Shown piece after piece: positions 12,701 through 22,555 of a DNA stretch of 64,000 nt. A program made the translations under genes and the position numbers. The first letter of the stretch is position 1. Every line of letters starts with the position of its first letter. The DNA lies in the NCBI GenBank assembly GCA_029834535.1, contig JAQMWT010000670.1, forward strand, positions 186,001 to 250,000, in the 5' to 3' direction. The notes beneath the pieces were generated by a model, which had not been told where the DNA came from, ran no database searches, and was given only the letters and a program-made list of their open reading frames with translations. The stretch comes from Chrysophaeum taylorii (taxonomy: Eukaryota; Sar; Pelagophyceae; Pelagomonadales; Pelagomonadaceae).

Positions 12701-15700
12701 ACAAAACGTGGACTTTCTCGTTGACACTGCCAGGTGGTGCCCGAAATCTCGATGTCCTTGTCTTGGATCACGATTTCATATTCGAATTCCAATTTTCCCT
12801 CGACTTTGACAACTGCATTGCTTTCAACAACTGGCTGAGCCGCCGCGACAGCTGTGGTCAAGCCCATAAACTCGGAGATAGCCGACGTTGGCACGAGGCT
12901 TGGTACGGGTGTGCGCGAAGGTGCGGGAGTTACGGTTGGCGCTAAACTCGGTGGTGTTTCTCCCGCAGACATCAAAGCGCAGCCACTGAAGACCGCCCCA
13001 CCAGGAAGCACGTAGAAGTCTTGACCTAAATCTGGCGCGCCGCCGCTCATGTCATCGCCGAGCGTCCAGGAGACCTCAAACGGCCAAGAACCCGCACTGA
13101 CTTCTAACGTCAGGCACGCGGGCACGTCCTCGACGCATATCGTGTCAGTTTGAGTGCCGTAGACGGAGTCCATTGTGCCTTTCGCGATGACGTCGCCACC
13201 CTCTCTTTTGGAGATTCTGTACTCCGCACCGTCCCAGCCATCATTGGCCGAGTCACTCATCGCGAAGTCGAAACAGGGATTTTTTGCGGTTGGCAGTTTG
13301 CTGGAGGATGGCGCCGCGGTGGTTGGGACGGACGACGGTCTTGGAGTGATGCTTGGTGGGGCCGTGCACGAACTGCTGACAATGCCTTGTTTGTGTAGCA
13401 CGTAAAATTCTTTTCCCTCTTCCGGCGCGCCGCCGCTCAGAACGCCGCCGCCGAGCGTCCACGAGATCTCCGACGGGTAATACCCCGCCGAGACTTGTAT
13501 CGAATAACACGCGGCTGCAACGCAAATCGTGTCGGTCTGGCCACTCCCAACTGCCGAGCCTGTCGCGATGATGGACCCGTTGTTGCTAAAGATGGTGTAC
13601 GCCGCGCTGTTCCACCCGTCCCCGTACGAATCGCTCAGAACGAGGTCGAAGCATATCTTTTCCGAGGTCGGTACCGGCGTGCTCGTCGGGGCTGCGGATG
13701 GTGAGTTTCTTGCGAACCTGCGTCACGGGGTATGTTAGGTTATTATCGATCGAAACCGAGTAGTACGAACGCCGGGGCACGAACGTCACGTTGTCGACGG
13801 CCACGTCGCTCGTGTAATAAAGGCCCGTATACGCGACGAAACGAACCGCCCGGGCCGTCGATGGTATCTCGAGGAAACCACTTGGGTGCCATTGATCTCC
13901 CTGGTTGCCATCCTTGCTCCAGCCTTGAGGACGCCAGGAAATCGCGCCTTCGGATGATAGATATTCAAGCGTCAAGTTCCCCATGTTGTCGCCGTACATG
14001 TGGTAGTAAAACTGAAGATAAGCAACGTCGAACTCCTCGTCTACCGCGAACAAAGGACTCGCGAGCACGAATGGTCCTTTGTGTGGATAGTATGGAGACG
14101 AGGACTCAACATACATGTAATACCCCCAAGACCTCGAAGGTCCCGTGCCTTCCGAGGGCGTCGTGCCCGCGGCGCGAGTCCACTGGTAGGTTCCCTCGGT
14201 CGTCCACCCGCAGACGTCCGCCGATTCGTCAAAGTCGCAGGAGACGGCGCGGAACGAACGGAGACTCGTCGGTGCAGGCGAGGGTACTGGACTCACGGTC
14301 GGCATTGAGGTGGGCGTGAAACGCGCAAACGTCACGTTGTCGATCGCGACATCGCTCGCGAACGTCGACCCGGTGTAAACGACAAACCGGACCGTCCGCG
14401 CCGTCGATGGGATCTCGAGATAGCCACTGGGGTACCACCTATCACCCTGGTCTCCGCTCCTGTTCCAGCCTTGAGGGAGCCATCTGTCGTCGTCGGGTGT
14501 TGAGTATTCGAGCGTCAGGTTGCCCATGCCGGCGCCATACATGTGGTAGTAAAATAGGAAATAGGCTACGTCGAGAGTCTCGTCGATCGTAAACTGCGGG
14601 CTCGTGAGCACGAATGGGCCTTTATGTGGATGATACCAGCCTGTATCAACGAGCATGAAGTGCCCCCAAGAATACGACGGTCCAGTGCCCGCCGTGGACG
14701 TTCCGCCCGCGTGGCGAGTCCACCGGAATGTCCCGTCACTCGTCCAGCCGCACTCCTCCGAATCCTCGAACGTGCACGAGACGGCTAGAAATGAAAGCAT
14801 CGTTGCGGGGAGGCTCGGCGAGAGGCTCGGGGTAAAGCTGATCGACGGCGCGTGCGTCGTACTCGGCGCGGCGGTCGACGGCAAGGATGTTGGACGCGGC
14901 GAGGCGGTCGGAAACGAGGACGTCGGCGCGAGGGTCGTAGCGCCGTCGTTACTCGTCACCCGCACGACATCACTTGTGACCCAGGCGTCGCCGTCCCATT
15001 CGTACCAGATGGTCGTGATTAGCAACGGATTTTGTGCGTTGCTGTACGTTTCTAAGCCCACGGTATTCGAGCCGCATCCGAACGATCCGACGAACCAGAT
15101 CTGGCTCGCCGCGTAGTAGTACAGGTGCTCGGTATGGGTACTGCTGCAATCCACGCACACGAAAGATGGTCGGCCATCGCAGTCGCCAGTTCGCACGTAG
15201 CTCCCCATTCGCAGCGTCTGCCGAGTCGCGCCGCTCATCTCGACATAATACTCGACCGTCGCGTTGGTGGCGACGTACTCCGTGCTATTCAGTTCGAGCC
15301 AAGTCCCGACAGCATCGAACGGGCTCCGAGCGTCGTCGTTGCCACGCAGATACGCAAGAGGAAGAGAACTCGTCGACTCGCAGGTGGTGTCCGAGGATAC
15401 AACAACCCACGAGGCGTTTGAGTCGTCGTACTGCACGAAGAGCGGGCAGTCGAGGCACGCGAAGCGCGGACGACACGCGCACGACGAGCCATCGCGTTCG
15501 TACGTGCCCGCGGGGAGAAAAAGTCCACGACTCAGGCGAAAGCGCGCGGGAGTGACAACGCTGAGGCACGAGGGAGCCGGCGTCGGTGGCGGGCTGCTCG
15601 TCGGCGCTGGCGTCGGCGCGTGCGCCGCGAAGGTCACGTTGTCTATCGCGACGTCGCTCTGGTAAGTCGAGCCCGTGAACGCGACGAAACGAACCGCCCG

Positions 15701-17056
15701 CGCTATCGGGATCTCGAGGAAGCTGCTCGGATACCACACGTCCCCCTGATCCCCAGACCGAGACCAGCCTTGCGGCACCCACGAGCTGCCGTCGACCGTG
15801 TACTCGACGGTGAGATTCCCCATCCCGGCGCCGTACATGTGGTAGTAGAAGTTGAGATAGTACGGGTCGGTTGATAGCTCGAAGACTGGGCTCCGCAGAA
15901 TGAAAGGGCCCTTGTGTGGACTGTAGGGAGAAGTGGCCTCGACGTAGACATAGTACCCCCACGAGGTCGAAGGGCCGGTGCCGGAGGAGAACGTCGGGCC
16001 GACGTGGCGAGTCCACTGGTACGAAGAAGAAGTATCGTCGCCGTGCCAGCCGCAGAGGGTATCGTCCTCAAAGTTGCACCCACCGGACTCGTAGGAAAGC
16101 GGCAGTGTCGGCACGTGGGACGGGAGTCCAGTTGGAGTTAAGGAGGGAGCCGGGCTGACGGTCGGGGACACGGTGGGTGCTCCTTCTGCGAGCGTCACGT
16201 TGTCTACGGCGACGTCGCTCGTAAAATACGAGCCCGTGAACGCGACGAAACGAACCGCCCGCGCTATCGGGATCTCGAGGAACCCGCTCGGATGCCACAC
16301 GTCTCCCTGATCCCCAGACCGAGACCAGCCTTGCCGCACCCACGAGCTGCCGTCGACCGTGTACTCGACGGTGAGATTCCCCATCCCGGCGCCGTACATG
16401 TGGTAGTAAAAGTGAAGAGCGGCCTTCCCCGAGACGAACTCGGGGCTCGTGAGTGCGAAGGGTCCTTTGAAAGGGTAATCCAACGAAGCTTCGACGTAGA
16501 CGTAGTAGCCCCACGACTTGGAAGGCCCCGTCCTTGAAGACGGCGTAGCTCCTGCCAATCGAAGCCAATCGGCGCCAGTCCAACCGCACAAGTTTGCGTC
16601 CTCAAAGTCACAAGAAACACCACGGACCGATCGGATGCGCGTGGGCGCCCCCGAGGGCACCGGAGTCGCGGTTGGCGCGCCCGTGCACGCGCCGCCCACG
16701 ACGCCATCTCTCTGCGCGTAAAAATCTCGGCTGTCGGGAGCGCCGCCGCTCAGCCCGCTCATAGACCACCAAATTTCGCTTGGGTATGAGCCCGAGCTCA
16801 CCGTGATCGAGTAGCACGCCTCCGCGACGCAGATACTCTCGGTCACCGAGTAAAGACCCGTGGCGGCCATCGTCCCCGTGGCCACCACGGTACCCTCAAA
16901 GTTCGCGATCTCATAAACGGCGCCGTCCCAGCCGTCTCCGTAGGTATCGCCCAGCACGAGATCAAAGCACACCGACGCGTCGAGCCTCCTCCTCGACTCA
17001 CCGCCCGCGCGCGCCGCCAACACGACCGGCAACAAGATGACGACCACCTCCTTCAT
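7397..17056 (-). CDS. Giant multi-exon modular membrane protein: DGWDGA, MAM x4, beta-helix, Cys-rich, multi-TM
   Basis: One gene is proposed to run 17056 to 7397 because consecutive minus-strand exons give a coherent domain order. It starts with a signal peptide (about residues 1-20), followed by a DGWDGA-type domain, four MAM-like domains, two more DGWDGA domains and Pro/Thr linkers. Then come right-handed beta-helix repeats, a GCC2/GCC3-type Cys-rich region, several membrane segments and an acidic cytosolic tail. Stramenopiles commonly have such long cell-surface proteins with this Cys-rich plus C-terminal membrane module. The role is probably adhesion or sensing at the cell surface; no ligand can be inferred. 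Introns are short (one is 79 bp). Not all splice sites could be placed, so the intact product (roughly 2,500-2,900 residues) is an estimate. It could alternatively be two adjacent genes split near 12.7 kb. Confidence 0.72.
9721..11223 (-). CDS. Receptor-like gene: GCC2/GCC3-type Cys-rich region (several exons)
   Basis: Repeated Cys-rich units of the form C-P-x-G-x-[YF]-S-x-x-G-x-x-x-C occur at 10519-11223 (CPPGKYSVGGATECTLC), 10290-10351 (CPIGTFSASAATNC) and 10150-10200. The region closes with KGYWRAARESEEVYKC, ACRGG and ASGHHGALCG (9780-9890), a pattern that usually sits just before the membrane domain in this protein class. Several introns interrupt it. Confidence 0.65.
11340..12652 (-). 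CDS. Receptor-like gene: right-handed beta-helix region (several exons)
   Basis: Short exons encode pectin-lyase-fold repeats of the type found in polymorphic-outer-membrane-like proteins. Examples are RIHNATLSLSNIILTNGVA with GGGCV and GGAFYV turns (12350-12650), IRNCTQHGGVVFASSASTL (12240-12320) and LSDCEFTHCFQDGGVVMAM (12000-12110). The last part (11350-11560) carries a globular segment with GDFLGDIIRDSS. Frame changes between these pieces are interpreted as introns of 50-100 bp, and exact borders were not resolved. Confidence 0.6.
12718..13691 (-). CDS. Exon 2 of the receptor-like gene: two DGWDGA-type domains and linker
   Basis: Encodes CFDLVLSDSYGDGWNSAAY, then a Ser/Pro linker, then CFDFAMSDSANDGWDGAEY. 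Each is followed by an SGGAP...FYVL core and a closing Cys, as in the N-terminal domain. A PSLAP-type linker leads into the first beta-helix strand (VIQDKDIEISGTTWQC). The exon probably ends at a GT near 12717. The following acceptor near 12653 restores frame into the GGKRTRFF beta-helix segment. Confidence 0.75.
13692..13770 (-). other. 79-bp spliceosomal intron
   Basis: On the minus strand the sequence runs GTTCGTACTA...ATCCGCAG. Removing it joins the MAM 4 end (...VTFVPR) to a Pro/Thr linker and the second DGWN domain in frame, with phase 1 preserved. Reading through instead gives an unrelated Arg-rich tail and a stop. A CTAAC-like branch point lies inside. Confidence 0.8.
13771..17056 (-). 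CDS. Exon 1 of the receptor-like gene: signal peptide, DGWDGA domain, four MAM-like domains
   Basis: Open for about 1,095 codons from ATG at 17056. After the hydrophobic leader comes CFDLVLGDTYGDGWDGAVY (residue 30 on). Four MAM-like domains begin near residues 150, 326, 759 and 939, each opening with C-[DNT]-F-[ED]-E/D...CGW and ending SDVA(V/I)DNVTF. Each also shows HKGPF- or FKGPF-type and FYYHMYG motifs. Between MAM 2 and MAM 3 (about residues 495-730) lie two copies of an unnamed Cys-rich module (CLDCPLF..., CVDCSSTH...). Linkers are Pro/Thr/Ser-rich and probably O-glycosylated. MAM domains are extracellular adhesion modules. The four copies are similar enough to suggest recent internal duplication. 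Confidence 0.85.
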
Positions 17057-17180
17057 GCGAACTTCACTTCAAAGTTTGTCACCACGTACTCCGGAAAAAA
17101 TTCGCCAGACGTTTATCACAAACCCTTAATCCCTAAACCCTTCGTCCGAGAGATCTCGGTGCGCCTTAAAACTCTTTCTT

Positions 17181-17323
17181 GGAAGGAATCAGGGCTGCAC
17201 CTTGACGTCAAGTTCGTCAGTTAAGAAGGGCTAACGCTGGGGCTGTTGATGGGGGCTATCCGTTTAATAAGTGCGTTGTGAATGACGTGACGTAGGGCAA
17301 ATCCTTGGGGTTGTAATGAATGC
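17181..17323 (+). repeat. hAT left terminal inverted repeat with target duplication and subterminal stub
   Basis: GGAAGGAAT (17181-17189) precedes the TIR CAGGGCTGCACC (17190-17201), then TTGACGTCAAG. The TTGACGTCAA palindrome recurs upstream of the transposase at about 51846 and, as GTGACGTCAAAGTCAAG, near the right end at 62275-62290. This suggests subterminal transposase-binding repeats. The stub is cut at 17323 by copia 1. Confidence 0.55.
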
Positions 17324-17419
17324 TGTGACAACTGGAATGGGGCATTACTCTAGCGACAAGGGAATGACGTAGGGATATTGGATACGTGGTGCAGGGGTAA
17401 GTGTCATAGCTTCCTCACA
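17324..17419 (-). repeat. Copia 1 3' LTR, 96 bp
   Basis: In element orientation it starts TGTGAGGAAGCTATGACAC and ends CCAGTTGTCACA. It is closely similar to five other copies in the window (22451, 23508, 35778, 36830 and 51199). Confidence 0.85.
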
Positions 17420-17539
17420 CAGGTGCTTGAAAAGAAAGAAAAGGAAAAAGGGGTAAGTGAGGCGCTCACAGACGAGAAGGTGGAAAAAGTCGTTGGGAGA
17501 GGCATTGTGGCAGAAAGAGACAGGAGATGTCGGGCGAAG

Positions 17540-18120
17540 TCACGAGGTGAGGTAACGAGCACGAAGCCGGAGGAAGGGAGTAGCTTCCGTACTGCGGGTG
17601 AAGATATCGCTAAGGTTGTCAAGGCGGGGAATGCGTTGGAGATCAATGATGTGATTGCGATGATATTCAGCGGTGCTGTAAAAGCGAATGTCAATATGGC
17701 GGGTGCGCCGCGTGAGACACATTGGAGACGGACTTGGGTGACGGTGGTGCTGTTATCGACATACATTGGTACCGTGTGACGAGGGAGATCAAAGTCATCA
17801 AAAAGTTTGAGAAGCCAAGAGAGCTCAGCAGTAGCGGCGTAAAGAGCGAGCAATTCAGCTTCAAAAGAGGAGCGGGCGAGGAGGTACTGCGAGCGTGAGC
17901 AGTAGGCTAACATAGAGCCAGCAAGGAGAAAACAAAAGCCAGTGGTGGAGTGGCGGGCATCAGGGTCGTCGGCCCAGCTGGAGTCGGAATAACCACAGAG
18001 ACGAAGGGTAGAATCGCGACCAAGAACAAGGGCAAGATGTCGAGAACCATTGAGATAACGAAGGGTATGGGATAAAGCGTGCCAGTGGGGTGTACCAGGA
18101 TTGTGTGAAAAGTAGGACGA
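17540..18120 (-). pseudogene. Copia 1 RT end and RNase H
   Basis: From 18115 the frame reads HTLRYLNGSRHLALVL then GYSDSSWADD, SSFEAELLALY and YVDNSTTVTQV, which are the catalytic D-E-D landmarks of copia RNase H. A frame change near 17720 separates this from the conserved end IPRLDNLSDIFTRSTEA (stop near 17540). The same domain is unbroken at 23727-23989. The element integrates through an RNA-templated cycle in which this domain degrades the template strand. Confidence 0.75.
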
Positions 18121-18124
18121 CGGT

Positions 18125-18517
18125 AGAATTAAGCTAAACTAACTAACTAACTAACTAACTTCAGACCTCTCCCGAGCATGGGAGCCAGGCCGGACCGACA
18201 GGAGCCAGTCCGGAATCACGGGCCTGTAGACGAGGGGCGCCGAAAGGTGGGTCGGCGGAGAGTGATCATCAAGCTTGTCGCCATGCGACGAGGAGACCGC
18301 GATGTGACTGACAACCAACTCGTCGATAACCTTCCGTCTGCGCCCCCCGGCCATACCCCGTCCCACTGCGAACGTTCCGGTTGCCAACCGGCCCGCCCGG
18401 GAGGCGAATAGGTGCCAACCTACGCCGGGAGGGCGGATGCCCTCGCAAGGCTCAGGATTCATGAGGCAACGTCCTCCATCGCAACCACGCGGTCGGCGAT
18501 CAGGGTAAGAATTAAGC
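18125..18517 (-). mobile_element. SINE-like retroposon copy 1 with 10-bp target duplication
   Basis: The element body is 18135-18507, reversed, with the tail (AACT)n = (AGTT)n at its low-coordinate end. It is flanked by AGAATTAAGC at 18125-18134 and 18508-18517. The uninterrupted target is visible in copia 2 at about 47440, which proves an insertion. Together with the 21420 copy it shows the longest form, about 370 bp, starting TTACCCTGATCGCC. Confidence 0.85.
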
Positions 18518-19090
18518 ACGAACTTGTAACTGCAAGTGTCACCAGATCCGCGGACGAAGTCACAGTCATTGACGAGAAAGCGTTCCAAATAAAGCCACCA
18601 ATTACGACAAGCTTGTTTGCAACCATGCCAAGAGCGACGGAGCGTGTAAATGATTTTGAAACCATCGGTGGGTTGGCGAGGAGCATAGCCTTCGGGTGGC
18701 CAGACATAGATGTCTTCGTCAATGGGAGCTTGGATAAAAGCGGAGCTGACATCCAACTTATGCTAATCCCAGTCGTGAACAGCAACGCCAGACAGGGGCT
18801 GGTATGAAAGCAGAGATGACATCTACAGGACGGTACGTGTCGTGGTAAGCAATGCCGTGAATCTGGGTGTAACCGCGGACAACGAGATGAGCATTGTACG
18901 ATTTGAAGCGGCCAGATTCATACTTCGTGCGGTGGACCCACTTCAAAGGGCAGATGGAGCCAGAAGAAGTAGAAGGAACGCGAACAACATCCGAGCAACC
19001 GAGCTGACCGAGGGAATGATATTCTTTGGCAATGGCTTGTAACCGACGTGCAGGATTTGGATGGGCTAGAGCTTCGCGCAAATGAGGGGA
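18518..19090 (-). pseudogene. Copia 1 reverse transcriptase fragment
   Basis: Encodes the RT N-terminal block (LQAIAKEYHSLGQLGCSDVV, LKWVHRTKYESGRFKS, VVRGYTQIHGIAYHDTY) and, after a frame change near 18790, MDVSSAFIQAPIDEDIYVW and SWHGCKQACRNWWLYL. The YVDD-type active-site region is missing because of the deletion that joins this segment to RNase H. Closely related to copia 2 RT at 47-48.1 kb. Confidence 0.75.
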
Positions 19091-20416
19091 AGTGAGAGCG
19101 CCGTCATCAATGTGTGGGCGAGACAGAGGGGAAGGAAGACATAATGAACTAACAAACGAAAGCTAGAATAATTAACGTACAGGGAAGGACAAGATGACAC
19201 AGAATCGACAGTGCGTGGTAAAACGCCAGTATTGTGGGTTTGAGTTGGTTCTCCATTTGTTTCTGAATAATGTGCGCTTTTGTCGACTTTGCGCGGTCGG
19301 CTCCGTTTGGCTCGACTTTGTTTTGCATGCTTTTTGTTTTGTCGGCTCAGGTTGGCTCGACTTTGTTGTGCACTTTGCTGTGGGGGTTGTTGGTTCTTCG
19401 GAGGTCATGGGCCCGGAGAATGGTCGGTTCACGTGATGGGGTGATCAGTCCCAGTGAAACCGGCGCATTCTCATCAAACACGGGGGACAAGGGGGGGGGC
19501 AACAGCGGAAGAACAGGTGACAATCGGGCAACAGCAGGAACAGGTGACAGTGGGGCAACAGTAGACGAGAGCTTGGAAGCGTGATTCGAGAACGTCAGAA
19601 CAACGTTGAAGTTCCTTCGGTGGGTGACAGTGCAGGCAATGTGATAAGCGAAACTGTCAGCAAAATCGATGTCTGAAGAACAATAGCGACAAAAATGCCT
19701 GGGATGACTTGCGTTAGGCGATTGGTGCCACTGAGAATCGCAGCGGGGCAAAGAGAGCGGGAACACAGGCTGGTATATATGATGGCAGTGTACCAGACGT
19801 CTGATGAGAACGTTGCCTTTGGGCAGATATGTTGTATGGTGACCAGGTTATGACGATGGTCGGAGGCGACAGAAGCAAAAAAAAGGCGTAAACAGGGTTG
19901 ATGCGAACGTTGGGTGTTTGGTTGTTGTGGCGCGAGCAAGTTGCCATGGGCACGACCGCGTCCTGTACGCGAAAATGGAAGACTTCGGACGCGCCAGCGG
20001 TGTAAGGAACGAACACGGGTAGACCAGGCTGCTGTATGCCAGCCTGCTGTGGCAGATAAAGAAGTGGCCCGTTTTCGCATTCGCAAGAACGAAGTTGCCA
20101 TATGGGCCAACGTACGTGCAGATAGCGTCGCAGTGACACGTAAGAACATTGCAGATAGCGTCGCGGGTGCTAAGCACGGAATGCACTGCGATAGCAAAAC
20201 CGGATTTTAAAGGTCAGAAAGGCGGCAAAAAGGCGATAGTGCGCGAAGGAGAACCACAAATCACACAGCAAAGAAGCGTCTGTCCAGGATCCCGAAGATG
20301 AGCGATCCAACCACATAGGAAGCACGAAAGCTGCGCACGCGAAAAATTGACAGGCACAGCTTAGTTGTGGCGGGTAAAATGCGCGATGGAACGTGATTCG
20401 CTGGTTTTACCAAAAC
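19091..20416 (-). pseudogene. Copia 1 decayed integrase-RT linker region
   Basis: 19100-19500 aligns by eye with the copia 2 linker at 48080-48440 (shared tracts such as ACATAATGAACTAACAAACG and GGGTGATCAGTCCC). Beyond 19580 the sequence no longer resembles copia 2 integrase. No catalytic residues of an integrase are readable. The region may be replaced rather than merely mutated. Confidence 0.5.
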
Positions 20417-20790
20417 CGACAAGCACAACGAGGAGTGGATTAACGAATAGGTGAAAATGCACAACGGGGAGTGGATCAACGAATAGCAGAAAATGTAGAA
20501 CGGGGAGTGGATCAACGAATAGCTGAAAATGCACAACGGGGAGTGGAGCAACGAATAGGCGAAATACAGAACGAGGAGGGGAGCAACGACGAGGTGAAAA
20601 GACAGAACGAGGAGAGGAGCAACGACGAGGGGAAAATACAGAACGAGGAGAGGAGCAACGACGATGTGAAAATAGAGAACAAGGAGGGGAGCAACGACGA
20701 GGTGGAAATACAGAACGAGGGGTTGAGCAACGAATAGCGGAAAATACAGAACGAAGGGCGCCTGTGCAATGGGAGCTAAAAAAAATCCAC
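20417..20790. repeat. 36-bp minisatellite, about ten units
   Basis: Units of the form GAAAATRCAGAACGAGGAG plus GAGCAACGACGAGGT repeat with about 36-bp periodicity. Because 36 is divisible by 3, both strands stay open: + strand 12-residue repeats around QNEERSNDE, minus strand hydrophobic repeats around VLYFHLVVAPLL. Units at the two ends (GGATCAACGAATAG type) differ from the centre, showing homogenisation in the middle. Confidence 0.85.
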
Positions 20791-22373
20791 AACGAGGGGC
20801 TTCCGTGGGATGGGGTTGTTGTCGTGCTTGCATGAGACATTCGGCGGTACACACGCTGACTTGGAATTATCTTGATTGGCAGAAAGGTGCAAATATGATG
20901 AGACAGAGTATCGGGAGGGGGATGTGAGGCGGTGGGTGTGGCCGTTTAAGGCGGTGAAGGGGGTGGAATAGCTGGTGGTATAAAGAAAAGCGGCGGAGTG
21001 GAACTAGAATCAGTCAAGGTGGGAGTAGGCATAGGAGCAGAAAAGGTAGTGTTAGTGGTGGTGGTTTTGGGTTGGTGTTGTTGGGTGTTTTTGGGGTCAT
21101 TGGAAGTGTTGCGCTGTTGAGAAGAACGGCGATGGTGGGTAGCGCGTTGTCGTGGAATAGCTAGGAACTTGAAACTTGCGGCAGTCCCTCTTAAAGTGAT
21201 CCTTGCAGCCGCCAAAATGACATTGGGTAGTGCGTCGGAATCGAGTAGAGCCAGGTTGTTGGGAAAGGGGGGCGTCTAGGGTAGGTCAGTCGGAAGAGTC
21301 TGAAGTCGGAGTTGTGGCTGACGACGCGGCGGATAGCGCGACGGTAGTGGTTGTGCATGCCATCTAAATTGATTGTTGGTGAACTTCTCAAGGGTGCAAC
21401 CACAGTTGTCGGTACGAAATCCTTACCCTGATCGCCGACCACATGGTTGCGATGGAGGACGGTGCCTCATGAATCCTGAGCCTTGCGAGGGCATCCGCCC
21501 TCCCGGCGTAGGTTGGCACCTATTCGCCTCCCGGGCGGGCCGGTTGGCAGCCGGAACGTTCGCAGTGGGACGGGGTATGGCCGGGGGGCGCAGACGGAAG
21601 GTTATCGACGAGTTGGTTGTCAGTCACATCGCGGTCTCCTCGTCGCATGGCGACAAGCTTGATGATCACTCTCCGCCGACCCACCTTTCGGCGCCCCTCG
21701 TCTACAGGCCCGTGATTCCGGACTGGCTCCTGTCGGTCCGGCCTGGCTCCCATGCTCGGGAGAGGTCTGAAGTTAGTTAGTCACACACACTTCTCAAGGG
21801 TGCAACCACAGTCGTCGGTACGAAACGCGAGGCGACGAAACAAAGCCAGTAAGTCTTGAAGCACGATGCACGTAGTCAAATGCGAGGACACACTCGAGGG
21901 TACGTCGGATCAGGTACAATCCCGAGCAACTTGAACTCCGGTGATGAACGTGTTGAGGAAGTTCGCAAGATCATCAATATGGTTGCACACCAGTGAATGT
22001 AGTGAAGCAATAGCGGATGGAGCTACGCGGTTCCCGTGGTCCATGTAGACATCTGGAATGCGCTTGTAAAGTCGCGTGAAGTTCATGTCGCGGTTTTCAT
22101 GGATATCAACGTTGTTGCTTGACGCGAAATTCTCCTTCAGAGCAGCGAGATGCTGAGAAATTCTTCTTCAGAGCAGCGAGAAGCTGAGATGCTAGTCCAA
22201 GGATCGTTGGTCGAGATAATGTGATCGACGGTAGAGATGATCATGTTCGCAAGACGACGTGTCCATTGGCGGGGGGGAAAATGTCGCTCACCGCTGAAGG
22301 CGCCAAGTGTTCGCGAAAGCTTGCTAGCTTGAATTTCGATCGAGGACATGTTAGACGACAACGAACCGAACAC
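20791..22373 (-). pseudogene. Copia 1 gag remnant
   Basis: The gag start is at 22373 or a few codons inside (MSSIEIQASKLSRTLGAFSG), followed by QWTRRLANMIISTVDHII. It is close to the + strand fragment at 51420-51626, and an almost identical copy lies at 35463-35700. A degenerate zinc knuckle (CHFGGCKDHFKRDC) lies at about 21180-21240. The SINE at 21420-21788 splits it. Pro/Thr-rich C-terminal part at 20946-21170. Confidence 0.6.
21383..21825 (+). mobile_element. SINE-like retroposon copy 2 with 37-bp target duplication
   Basis: The body is 21420-21788, starting TCCTTACCCTGATCGCC and ending in GTTAGTTAGTCACACAC. The flanks 21383-21419 and 21789-21825 match over 37 bp with one difference. A frame for the sequence starting MAAGTFAVGRGMAGG and ending HARERSEVS is open in several copies, but the antisense strand is also open, so coding is not proven. 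Confidence 0.85.
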
Positions 22374-22441
22374 GGAGCAACGAACTGAAGCCGAGGAGGA
22401 ATCGCCACGAAGTCAAGCAGAGGCTTCACCGTAGCGAACAC

Positions 22442-22550
22442 CTGCTGCCATGTGACAAATGGAATGGGGCGTTACTCTAGCGATAAGGGAATGAATGACG
22501 TAGGGATACTGGATACGTGGTGCAGGGGTAAGTGTCATAGCTTCCTCACA
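22442..22550 (-). repeat. Copia 1 5' LTR (100 bp) and primer binding site
   Basis: The LTR 22451-22550 ends CATTTGTCACA in element orientation and is followed at once by TGGCAGCAG (22450 to 22442). The + strand fragment has TGGTAGCAG in the same place, which would pair with the 3' end of initiator tRNA-Met. A 4-bp ATGA repetition near 22493 explains the extra length over the 96-bp copies. Confidence 0.8.
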
Positions 22551-22555
22551 AACGC

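Larger units (their letters stand above)
17324..22550 (-). mobile_element. Copia 1: Ty1/copia retrotransposon with very short LTRs, decayed interior
   Basis: Bounded by LTRs 17324-17419 and 22451-22550 with TGTGA...TCACA ends and flanked by AATGC (17319-17323) and AACGC (22551-22555), a 5-bp target duplication with one change. Order on the minus strand is gag, (lost integrase region), RT, RNase H. Two SINE-like insertions (18135-18507 and 21420-21788) and a minisatellite (20417-20790) interrupt it. Compared with copia 2 it lacks a readable integrase and has an internal deletion of about 420 bp in RT. Confidence 0.75.

Noticed and set aside
13586-13691. Arg-rich C terminus of the MAM protein (reading through to a stop near 13586)
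   Set aside because: A 79-bp GT-AG intron at 13692-13770 restores the expected linker and next domain, so the read-through tail is not real.
17404-17540. Pol ending in the frame closing SFFSSTCVRKL at the LTR
   Set aside because: The conserved RNase H end (RLDNLSDIFTRSTEA) stops earlier in another frame. The longer frame is a shadow running through the 3' untranslated part.
18135-18160. (TAAC)n/(TTAG)n tracts as possible telomeric repeats
   Set aside because: Always at the 3' end of the SINE-like element, next to target duplications. They are retroposon tails.
21429-21780. 78-codon protein repeated through the window (MAAGTFAVGRGMAGG...)
   Set aside because: It lies inside the SINE-like element. 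The antisense strand is equally open and copies are truncated at random, so it is not called as a gene.
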